Origin: Zhengitettix transpicula
Taxonomy: Eukaryota; Arthropoda; Insecta; Orthoptera; Tetrigidae
Length of the DNA stretch: 64,000 nt
Direction of reading: 5' to 3'
NCBI GenBank assembly: GCA_037074705.1
Contig: CM073591.1
Location: 76,738,532-76,802,531 of the forward strand
Shown here one piece after another: positions 54,731 to 64,000 of the stretch. Within the stretch, counting starts at the first letter, position 1. Every line of letters starts with the position of its first letter. Under the pieces are notes generated by a model. The model did not search any database. It was not told the origin of the DNA and saw only the letters and a program-made list of their open reading frames with translations. The translations under genes and the position numbers were made by a program.

Positions 54731-56959
54731 ATTATATGTATATATATATACATTTATTATTTTGTATTTACTTATTATTTGCTTGTCATATGTTCATATG
54801 TGTTGTTAATACTTGTTTGTGTAGGATGTCTGTTCCTTATATTTTATGTCCTGGCTGTGATTGTTATCTATGTATATAATGATTCACTGACTTTTTCTAT
54901 TTCCTCAGTAGAGGGCCAATGGAATAAATAAATAAATATTTCGGGGTTCCTTTCTTCCCAAATTATATTTCAACTATCTCACATTAATTTTTACCATTAA
55001 CATTTTCTCAAGTAATTCTAAAACTTCATATGGAGTTAAAGGTACAAAAATCCTTGGAGATGACTATAAAATATAATGTGGTTGATATACTTTGATTTAA
55101 ATAAAAATAATCAAAATATAAAGGAAAACTTTGAAATATACATTAACACTATAATAATTGTTGAAAAAATTATTAACTTTGAAATAAGTGAAAATATTCC
55201 ATAAATTATCTACGTATTCAATTAATAAAAGTTTAAAAGGCGACGACAGCAAAAACTATTGAACCGTCGCTATTTCGTAATATTACCTGGATAAGAAATC
55301 TGAGATACTTTAATTAATTAGTTACATCCGGAAAGCCTTCGATTATAAGAACATGTTTATTTTTTAATTTAAATATTTTAATGACCATTTTAAAACATGA
55401 TAAAATTTACTTTGATGTTTGAGTGTCTGAATATTCAGGAAATGTATGATTCAATCAACTGTACGTTAAAAAAGACGTTGATCGTTATTACGTTATGAAT
55501 ATTAACGGAAAAATCGCCGAAATTATGCAGAAAGTGAAGTTGGATGTACCACGTCACTGCTTTATGTGGAATTGATAAAGTTTTATAACCGGGCTACGAA
55601 GTCGAAGCGATCATAGGAAATCAATGTCGAATATACCTAATTGAATACGCAAATTCATGTTTTCCGATCGGAATGATTTATTCCGCGGAACAACTGCTCA
55701 ATAAACTAGACAAATGAAAATTTCCCACAACAGAGTTCCGTCTGAATGCTGTGGTTTATGTAGCGAAACAGAGTAGAGGCAAAGTAAAACCAGCTCTAGA
55801 TGACAAGGCAGTTATTTCGCTTTCGCGACGATCTAAGGAATTTCTGTGACGATGGAACTCTTCGCTTTTTTTAGTAATATGAGCCGTGACACGAAAGTCC
55901 TCGGTGACGTTGAATGTTACCTTTACAGAGCTCAGCTGTCGATGGCACCGGCAACATTTCAAGGTCGCCGCTTTACATCATGAAACAGGACTACGAGAAT
56001 CCTTACAAGGGTCGTGTGGACAATCGAAGTCACGCTCCAGCACCCGGCAAGTAACTCGGAAAGGACGTTCAACAAGATATCCTTTACAGCGCCACAACAA
56101 AACCAATTACCGAACCGGAAATCGCAAAACCTCGGGAAATACGTGCTCGGGCTTTACCAGGCATATACGAAAAGGTTTTTTTTGCGTGGCAGTTGTAATT
56201 TACAAATGCCTTACTCTCTCTTGTTATTCCTCAGAAAAGATAAGTGGAGCTTAAAGCAGTTCCAGAAGAGAAGAGGTTTCAAACAAGCTCCAAGGATTGC
56301 ATTATGAATTTTCATCGGGGGGAGGGGGGGATGAAAAAAGAAGCGAGAAACTAATGGTATTAGAGGAGAAGGTTTGACGTAATTAAAGTATTAAGTTATA
56401 ATTCAATAAAAATTAAAATCCCGTTTAATTAATTTCACCACAAATTATTAAAATTTTAATCGAACTCATAATAAATGTATGTTTCATTTATTTTTCCATT
56501 TTTAGTAAACATAATTAGGAATACTGATGAGATAAAGACTGTAATTACATGTAGTATTTAGATTACTTTACAGAGAGAATCCTTCAACTACTCTATTTTA
56601 TTGTATTTTGCTTGTAAGTTAAATCTAAAAATAAATGTGTCATTTTCGCCCAAACAATAGGAATTTTTTTTAAATTAATGTAATCCACCATTTGGTACTG
56701 TTCCATGCAACAAAGATTTTTTTTGTGTATATTAATTTCCTATTAAAGAGATGATATGGCTGAAAGCTAAAAAATTATAATTGGTTGTAACTGTATGCTA
56801 CAATAAATTATATTACATGAACTATGATCAATTGCAAAATATGAATTAGGCGTCAGGCTGGCGAAGGGTTCTCAAATAAAAAAGTAAAAAGGGAACTTCT
56901 GGGCTTTTAGATTAATAGTTCTCTAAAAAACTATTTTTTCTTGTTTTGTATTAATTCAA
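54731..56959. other. unassigned DNA; GC-richer at 55740-56310
   Basis: Three overlapping frames (up to 122 codons) occupy the GC-richer part. None resembles a known family and they conflict with each other. A G-rich run lies at about 56318-56330. Confidence 0.35.
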
Positions 56960-56964
56960 AATAT

Positions 56965-57145
56965 AAACAACCAAATGTTTTTGAGCTTTGTCAACTGACC
57001 AGTGCAGTTGTATTTCTCTTGGCTGTTTTTAGCACCCGACGAAAGGAACAAGTATGCCAGAAACGTTTTGTGGTCCCTTTTTTGTCTGTATTGGCTATCT
57101 TTCTTCTTCATTATTTTCAATCAGACGTAAATTTTTTCATTTTAA
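56965..57145 (+). mobile_element. foldback family B, copy 6 (one arm)
   Basis: GTCAACTGACCAGTGCAGTT, CACCCGACGAAAGGAACAAG, TATGCCAGAAACGTTTTGTG, GTCTGTATTGGCTATC, then TTTTCAATCAGACGTAAATT, the outer end shared with 4938-5024. The hammerhead-like motif is CCGACGA...GAAACGTT (57036-57066), one base from CTGACGA. The 73-86-codon frames at 56941-57275 are repeat-derived. Confidence 0.7.
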
Positions 57146-59502
57146 AACGTTTAGTATTTCAACTGCCCCAACTCAATCTTTATATTTCCAGCTGCACCTA
57201 AGTAAAATAATTATTCTAAGAAGGCTTGTAATTTTAAGTATTGCATTGTTCCTTTCACCCCTTGGAACAGAATAGTAATTATATTGAGACAGAATTTATA
57301 TTAAAATATGAAATGATAAAAAATTAGGTAAATGTATGGCAATACTGACATTATATGAATATTTCCAAACTTATTATATATATTATTGTAAAATATAAAT
57401 CTTTATATGTTAATAATATTTAATTTTCTCATGATAGAATTTTTGAATACTTTTATTCTTAAAACAAAATTTAATTATTTCCTTAACTGATTATTCTTAT
57501 TCATCTGAAGTTACCAACCCATGTTCATTTTACTAAGGTTCGTTAAAAATATTTTTATTTTATTCCGGTTTGTATTTAGTTTTACGAAACTAAAGAAAAA
57601 ATACTATTCTGAACCAATTACGAAATAATTTTATTACAACCAAAAAGTTTAGTAAAAATAATCTGGAAATAATCTTGCAATATTAATTTTATTAAATTAG
57701 TAATAGAAAAGTTGAAATCTATTTTTATAAGACTACACAATAATCTGTATTGATAATACTTTCATGTCTTTATTTATTACTTCAGCAAACATAGCGAGGG
57801 TTTATTATAATTAATTTCCTGACTCAAGGTCGTCTATTTATTTATTTATATTATTGTGAACAGACAGATATTTTTCATCATTATTAGGAAGATTAGTCCA
57901 ATAATCGTCGATATTGACCAATAAATGCCAAGTGGGCCGAATCCTGATTCAGAAATTGAACTTGAAACTTTGTGTTACGATTCTCCAGCGGCCTCTTTCC
58001 ACTTCCTCAATAAGCGAAAGCCGGCGGAAGTACAGTTTTATGGTTTGAGCCGAATTACATTCCATCGAAAAGCGTTCGTGCAGTCCTCGAGCTCATACGT
58101 GGATTTAATACTTCAAGCGATTCTACGTTTGATATATTTTCCCTCAGGACATGAGCGACCATTGCAAATGGTTAATTAGGAGCTGCGTCCTTGACAGCGA
58201 AGCTAATTTTCCCTCGCAAGCATGCTGTTTCCGGCTTTCAGTTGAAGTCAGGTTGTACCCGTTACGAAAGCGCAACTACGAGGCTTTTAGAAAGAAATAC
58301 TATTTAAACTCGGAAATGCACATCGAGTTTGTTCTCGCACCACACAGGTATTTCCAGATTCACGACTAAATCGTTTATTCTTTCAACGTTTAATGAAACA
58401 ATAGAATGTATCTACTTGGAATTGAGCTGCACAATGAAAATCGTTATTCAGATAAAGTTAGCCAGTGAATTCGATTCGAAACGGGACTTTGTTGAAAGGG
58501 TAACGCATGATTTCGGGTACAATTCTTCGCAATTTAATATTGAAGGCTAAGACGGATTCATTTGCAGGGATTACCAAAGAAAGAGACAATCGAGGCATCA
58601 CAGTATTTGCATGGCTGTTTGGGGAAGAGGAAAAGAATACTTCTTTTAAGAACGAGTAGTATTTTGAAAAAATTAATTTATTGTAGTAGCAATCAGAATA
58701 TTACAGTATAATTCTATAAACTGGTAGTTCTTCTTTGACGTGATGAGATCTTCTCCAGTGACAAGTTCTCATTAGATATTCCTTGGATCACTTGGTCACT
58801 TACGTTTAAGCCCTCTTGGATTTTTTATCTCCATAAGAGGTTTGAGGAGTGTGTTCTAATTTTGTATGATGATTGATACTTTTATCAGTTATGACGTCTT
58901 TGACGTATGAAGTCTGTAGTCACAGGCAGACCATGGGACATTTGAGATCGTACGTAATATATTTGACAGGTTTGAGATCGAATTTTTTTCTCTGCTAAAT
59001 TTTCCAACTAAAGAGGTTTCCTATTTCAGCCGTTCTATCCTGAAAACATTGATAAATTGTAGATGCGCCGTGTGAAAATCTTTCTTCAGATACATCTCGG
59101 TGAAAGCTGAAATGATTGAACGTTATATGCCAGTTTTTTGCAGAAAGAAAATATCGCAGGGAGTTTTCACTACTTATTCTCCGATCTATGGGTTCAACAC
59201 AGTAAATTTGGGGATGTTATCCAGTTCCTACAACGGTTTTCATCCAACGACGCTTGTAGTAGCATTTTGAGGATGCATCCCACAGAGCAGTTGTCTCTTT
59301 TTTTCCATCCATCATTATTATCAACTCTTATTCACCCTCTTCCACCTTCGTTCGCCGAAATAACACAATGGCCATTGCGGGTCTTGTTCCAGTTATCACT
59401 TGCTCCGGGATCACGACAAACAACCGACAGAAAGAAGTGAAGAAGTGCGTTAAGCCGAAAATAAAATTACGAATTATTTACAGAACGAAATTTTTTTCTG
59501 GT
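57146..59502. other. unassigned DNA; GC-richer at 57925-58560 and 59140-59450
   Basis: Several 60-100-codon plus-strand frames occur here without recognised domains. Nothing is called. Confidence 0.35.
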
Positions 59503-59754
59503 CTATATGTGTTTGCGATTCATTAATAATTGCAAAAAGTCGTTTTCAGCCTGCTCCTTAGATTCTCCCAATGAGTTGAGTGATCCTTTCAAGGGGATAG
59601 TAACAACAAAACGACCCTCTGCATTCCGTTTGGTGGTTTGTGTGAAATTTAATTCACAGCCGTTTTCTTCCGCTGATAACATTTCCTGCTTTGGAGACTC
59701 TTCTAGCTCCGCAAAATGTTTTAATTGTTGTGACAGATCATAATTTATTGTCAA
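59503..59754 (-). pseudogene. BEL/Pao retrotransposon pol fragment
   Basis: The minus-strand frame of 83 codons reads LSQQLKHFAELEESPKQEML ... TTKRNAEGRFVVTIPLKGSL ... LGESKEQAENDFLQLLMNRK. This is the pattern of BEL/Pao polyproteins between the protease-like region and the reverse transcriptase: L..FWELE..P, S.E...CE..F..TT.R...GRF.V.LPFK, LG.S...A...F..LE..L. The family tryptophan of FWELE is alanine here. A stop follows at 59503, and flanking sequence gives no further recognisable pol, protease or integrase. It is an inactive fragment, unrelated as far as I can see to the 4-base-duplication LTRs in this window. Confidence 0.7.
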
Positions 59755-60148
59755 TATGATTGATCAAATCCAATCGAAACGACTGTGTTCACCCGATCAG
59801 AATCCCAAGAAGATTAATACAAATGTTTTTATTATTGTCTCCTTCCGGCGGATTTCGGTCTAATGTATGGAGTTCTGCACTAAATCCTAAATCAGAATTC
59901 ACGAGATCCTGTAAATTCGTTTGTTTGATCTATGTCAGATTCTCTGTAAACGTAACTGTTTACTTGAACGCCCGACGTATTGGAAGAAATTGTTAAGACT
60001 TCGCACACGAAAATTCGTGAAGTAGAAATCAGTGAAATAGACGCTTCAAGATCAACCGACCTGATCCAACAACATCCAATAGTCCCTTGTTTTTCCTTAC
60101 TTTCCACCACAGATTACAATAATCTATATTAAATTAAATTAAAAGATA
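59755..60148. other. flank of the BEL/Pao fragment
   Basis: The minus-strand frame at 59892-60110 could be more of the retroelement 5' of the pol fragment, but I cannot match it to protease or gag. Confidence 0.3.
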
Positions 60149-60180
60149 AAAAAAAGCTAGGAGAAATGCGCAAATAAAAG
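60149..60180 (+). repeat. 30-bp direct repeat, left unit
   Basis: AAAAAAGCTAGGAGAAATGC, GCAAATAAAAG matches AAAAAAGCTACGAGAAATGC, GTAAATAAATG at 60583-60612. The pair encloses the SINE copy. Confidence 0.7.
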
Positions 60181-60371
60181 TTAAGAATCAAACATACAAC
60201 CATAATGTAAGTTTTAAAGATTGTGAAATTTAAAGCATTTTTTTCAATAAATTAATTCACATAGAAAAAATATTTCACTGTTAAGAAAAAATATTAATTT
60301 GATGTTTGACAATCCATATTAATTATTAATGTGTTAAATATCCGTCGTTTATGTCATATTAATAATACATT

Positions 60372-60560
60372 ACCGACCTCCTGTGGTCTAATGGACAGTG
60401 TCACTGTTGCGAATCACAGAGGTCCTGGGCGAGGCCATGGATATTATTTGTTCGTGTTTCCATATCGAAAAACTCCCACTAATTAGTTCCCCGACAAGCA
60501 ACAGCGTAAAAAGTCGCTAATTACCTTAGCTGTTGATAGGACATGAAATCAAATCAAATA
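60372..60560 (+). mobile_element. tRNA-derived SINE, family S (copy 2)
   Basis: ACCGACCTCCTGTGGTCTAA with box A TGGTCTAATGG, then AATCACAGAGGTCCTGGGCG where box B has decayed. The body follows, and the 3' end AAAAGTCGCTAATTACCTTA, GCTGTTGATAGGACA with an ATCAAATCAAATAAAA tail. Same family as 38240-38427, opposite orientation. Confidence 0.75.
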
Positions 60561-60582
60561 AAACACTGCTCTGATCGTTCAG

Positions 60583-60612
60583 AAAAAAAGCTACGAGAAA
60601 TGCGTAAATAAA
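60583..60612 (+). repeat. 30-bp direct repeat, right unit
   Basis: Partner of 60149-60180, about 430 bases downstream. Confidence 0.7.
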
Positions 60613-62764
60613 TGGAATAGTTCCTACAAAAATACGCTTCTATTCGTTTTCTATTCTTTCTTCTCCAACATCTAAGGAATACTCCGAGTTATTTTTCTTT
60701 TAGTCTTAGTAACTGCAGAGTTATATTCAATAAAATAAACAAGAGAATGTGAACGGTTGAGCTTATTGAGCATCATGTGTGGTAACACGAATTTGTAAGC
60801 CCCCTTGATGTGTTTATTCCTTCTTTTCCGTAGTCTAGTCAGAGTAGGAAAGAAGAATGTAGTCTATTTTAACGTCTAACGTAGAAATAAGTGGCAATTG
60901 CTCATATTCCAAAAATGCAATAAATGCTTCCTCAGGAGGCTGTATATATCTTATGTTAAGAATTAAAGGTATTCATAGAAGAGCAAGTGTTGTACAAATA
61001 GTCCACTGAATTTCAAAGAACCGATAATACGAATTTGTTTAAATGCTGAAAATGTTAGAGAATTCAATTCTTATAGTAGCTTCCTTGAAATATTGAGCTT
61101 AATGATTTCTAAGTAGGAACTAAAAAGCACGAAACGCCGATTTAGAATCGAAATATTATTACATAATTGTTTTAGCGTTTTGACTGTTACTATTGTAGGT
61201 AACGGATGTTAATACAGCCGAAATACACTGCAGCTGTGATATTATTATGGCGTGGTATGATGGAGGATTTTTTGTGAAACAAATTAAACTAATTTGTTTC
61301 ATACCCGTGGACGTCTAAAAGCTATTTATTTATGAACCCATCATACATGTAATGGGAAATGTATCACTCCATAACACACGAAACAATTTTAAAAGTTCGA
61401 AAGTATTCTCGTTATCCACGCAGGCACGCAACGTACACAGTTCTGCCTCCTTATCGATTAAATTCGGTCTTGAAGTCATATTAACTGTGCGTATAACTCA
61501 GTTTCACGCCATGTTCATTTTACGGTTTTAATAAAATATAGTTGTAATTATTAATAAATTATTCTTTCTCATTATAATTATTGCTTAGTTCAAGGGCTCT
61601 CGACTCAACCTCAAAGATTGCGGTTTCCATGTCACTTAGGTAGAAGTTTCAAGACTAAACAGTCTATACATGTTGAGGTTTACTTACATTGCTTATTCAT
61701 TACGTGAAGTTATTCAACAGCATATCCAAGAAGTGTGTGGATTTTATGACTTTGACTCTGGCCTAAAATCCGTGTCGACGGACACCAAACAAAACATTAT
61801 GAGAAATTAGGTATGCTCCTGAGCATTGTTGTTGTCAGGCGTAGTATTCGACGTCATTATATTTGTGTTTTGCAAAAAAAAAAGGCCTTTCCACACATAC
61901 ATGTTATATGTTCGAACTTTCACTGGTGTTCCACCTGAATAAAGAATCGGGACAATACACAATGTGTCTTATCTGAGTGAAACTGTCCAAGCTGCTTGGA
62001 TGGTTGAAGTTTCTTGTGTATTCATATCCACACTTCCCTTCCAAACGATGACTAAGCCATAGCGTGACAGCGCATGGGAATACCTAAATACTAAAACACC
62101 AGGTGCCTGACTATAAAGAGCTTTTCTATCGGGAAATCTTTAGCATTAGGGGCGACATAATCATTTACCAACAAGGCAAATCGCAGTTTAGTACCAGGAA
62201 ATTAGACTAATACAAAGTGCAACACGTCTTTTTTTTGTAAATTTTACATGTACTTTTTCACTTATATTTATGAAGTCATGATATTAGGCAGATCTTTGGC
62301 GTCTTATTGTCGTGTCTCGTTCCACAACAACGTCACGGCTCCGACCGACGCAACAGGAAAACAGCAAGCACTTGAATAACTGGTCACTGCTCGTGGCTTC
62401 TCCTAGATTATAACTCACTCGCTTGCCTATAAATCAAATTTATATAATTCTGATTCATCGCACACGAGGTACAGTTCCGAAAACAGCAGTTTGCTGCCTT
62501 CTTCATGGGCATACAAACGAGCCGAATGGAACCTCTTTAAACATACACGCGTGAACCTGGGGATAACTGAACCGCAAAGTATCTTCCGAATACATCTCCG
62601 TTTCCTCCCAAAACAACTCTTCTTCTTCTTCTTAACTGGACATACAAAAAGACAGTTTTTACAATGTGACGTTACAAATACTATTAAATTCATGTTCAAC
62701 AGAATTTTTACTCACTGAGTCATTTTCAACTTAAATATTTTGGACTAAGCATCGCAATTAATAT
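60613..62764. other. unassigned DNA
   Basis: A GC-richer part at 62280-62640 contains a 90-codon minus-strand frame (62427-62699) and a 75-codon plus-strand frame. Neither has recognised features. Confidence 0.35.
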
Positions 62765-63380
62765 TCAAATAAAAATGGATGTATATTTGTATGTATGTAT
62801 ACATTCAAGTTAATTTCTATATATATTTAAACACGTGGAAACACGTTTAAACAGATTGGAACGAAACATCAGAAACGGTACTGTTGGGGTGAGAAACCCG
62901 TAGCATAAAGGAGAAAAGAATTATAATTAAAAAAATGTTATAATTTTGGGTTAAATAACTGCGCGCCAAAACAACAAAAAAATGTAACTAATTTCGTAAT
63001 GAAGTAAAGCAGAAACTTTTACATTGAATAAAAAGTATTGCTGGATAGCAATACTCCATCGAATAATGATAAAAAATAATACGAAATACTTTACGATTCT
63101 TGCGGGAAATGTAAGTTAATTTTAATTCCAAATTTAGTGACTCCAATATGGCGACCGATGTTATTTTTCACATTCTCAACGCACCGGGAGTATTTTTGAC
63201 GTTTTAAAAGTTCTAAAGGGAATTTTTATACTTGACATCGGGAGTATTTATGATTCTCTAAAGTCACCGGGAAATTAGCATTCAATATGCATAGGTAGGT
63301 TAAATCATTCCTGACTAAAGATTATTCTGGAATTAAATACCTTTTCGGGTTTATATAAATAAGTACAGGGGCAACGCCGG
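62765..63380 (+). mobile_element. Helitron-like family C, copy 5
   Basis: Starts near TCAAATAAAAATGGATG (decayed form of the TCTATATAATAAAA end). It contains ACGGTACTGTTGGGGTGAGA, AACTGCGCGCCAAAAC, TACTCCATCGAATAATGAT, GCGGGAAATGTAAGTTAATT, and ends TATATAAATAAGTACAGGGG, CAACGCCGG. The last bases (GCACCCAGCTAG) are lost. There is no AG tract in this copy. It includes a segment, CACCGGGAGTATTTTTGACG and related repeats at 63181-63275, not seen in the others. Confidence 0.7.
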
Positions 63381-63611
63381 AAATAAAAGATGAAGGCCAA
63401 TGCATGTTTATTATTCTTAGTATTTTAATATTCTCCCGGATCGAATTAAACAACTTGTAATATCACATTAAAATCAGAGATAACTAAATTTTCTACTTAA
63501 CCACACCTTCTGTTTGATTAATAATTTCGTGAAATTAAAATACCTCAATCAATGTAAACCTTACTTTCAATACTAATATTCCTATTTACAAATTGTAAAT
63601 ACTTTTATTAT

Positions 63612-63672
63612 GTTAAATTATCACAACTATAAAGTCTCCGGACTAAGAGTTAATTTTAATAAATTTAAAAAA
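63612..63672 (+). mobile_element. possible Jockey 3' tail fragment
   Basis: ATCACAACTATAAAGTCTCC, GGACTAAGAG resembles the 3' ends of the two Jockey relics (ATCACAACTATAAAATCTTT). It is followed by A-rich sequence. Confidence 0.4.
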
Positions 63673-63690
63673 TATATATTACTGATTCTA

Positions 63691-63765
63691 TTTTTTTTTA
63701 TTTTTTAGGGAAACAGGCTACATGAGGCTAATCCACTTTGGGCAACTCCCCTTTAATAGCATAGA
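63691..63765 (-). mobile_element. retroposon family A, copy 7 (short)
   Basis: T-run, TTTTTTAGGGAAACAGGCTA, CATGAGGCTAATCCACTTTG, GGCAACTCCCCTTTAATAGC, ATAG, then unrelated sequence. It is severely 5'-truncated: only the last 70 bases of the family are present. Confidence 0.8.
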
Positions 63766-64000
63766 CTGAGAGCACATTATGATCAAAGCGTATCCAAATT
63801 TGACAGAGAAAGAGGAGTCAAATCCACGCCAAATAAACAATTCACAAAAATGTCATTATCAAACAATACCATTATTTTTCAAATTTTATATACATAAGGT
63901 TTCATTATCAACGTTATTAACTGACGTATTGTTTGACAAATACGATTATGCCGAATGCCGTAAAGGATGTTTGAATTTTTAACATGAATACATTTATTAG
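63766..64000. other. unassigned DNA at the window end
   Basis: A 67-codon plus-strand frame (63779-63982) has no recognised features. Confidence 0.35.

Noticed and set aside
55756..56307. Three overlapping frames suggesting a gene
   Set aside because: They conflict in frame and strand and none resembles a known protein.
1..64000. CRISPR array, bacterial operon or intact viral genome
   Set aside because: No regularly spaced identical repeats, no dense coding on one strand, and no viral protein domains beyond retrotransposon fragments.

Overview
The window is AT-rich animal DNA with no convincing intact protein-coding gene. Jockey-type LINE fragments, LTR retrotransposon copies, Helitron-like elements, tRNA-derived SINEs, foldback elements, GT-AG splice signals and TA/TG/AG microsatellites point to a large arthropod genome. 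An insect is most likely, perhaps a polyneopteran (cockroach, termite or orthopteran), but that is inference from repeat style and not shown by any host gene. Almost all open reading frames are under 140 codons and look like chance frames in AT-rich DNA.

Layout. 1-1304: a minus-strand LTR with an adjacent primer-binding-site-like sequence; the element body would lie left of the window. 2.3-5.0 kb: a complete Helitron-like copy with A|TC...CTAG|T ends, two tail-only retroposon stubs and a foldback fragment. 6.68-6.78 kb: a GC-rich 99-base island bounded on the minus strand by strong splice signals, the best host-exon candidate. 8-14 kb: three copies of a poly(A)-tailed, 5'-truncated family (family A) and foldback copies (family B). 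16-20.8 kb: a cluster of palindromes, a full foldback element, a minus-strand Jockey reverse-transcriptase relic and a solo LTR with ATAT target duplications. 20.8-27.8 kb: repeat-poor and featureless. 27.8-32.6 kb: family A, a SINE tail, family B, a second Jockey relic and a second Helitron-like copy. 34-41.2 kb: family A, a diverged 165-base direct repeat, a tRNA-derived SINE and a Helitron-like copy carrying a large TG/AG microsatellite. 43-47.2 kb: palindromes, a foldback with a nearly textbook hammerhead-type core, an ankyrin-like exon or pseudo-exon, and a long family A copy. 47.8-48.0 kb: a TATA-box promoter-like segment followed by a GTAAGT donor. 50-64 kb: further hammerhead-like motifs, a third solo LTR, a BEL/Pao pol fragment, a SINE, a Helitron-like copy and two retroposon tails.

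The strongest cross-cutting signal is a short motif found at about ten places in otherwise different repeats: CTGAnGA, then a short stem-loop, then GAAAC-GT(C/T). This is the conserved arrangement of a hammerhead ribozyme with stem III collapsed to the self-complementary ACGT. In the best copy (minus strand, 45753-45781) every core position fits. Other copies keep only part of it, and some show compensating changes in stem I. The motif sits in both arms of the foldback elements. Catalysis is not shown.

There is no set of cooperating genes here. The window reads as layered transposon insertions in intergenic or intronic DNA, with two or three small segments that may be exons of unidentified host genes.
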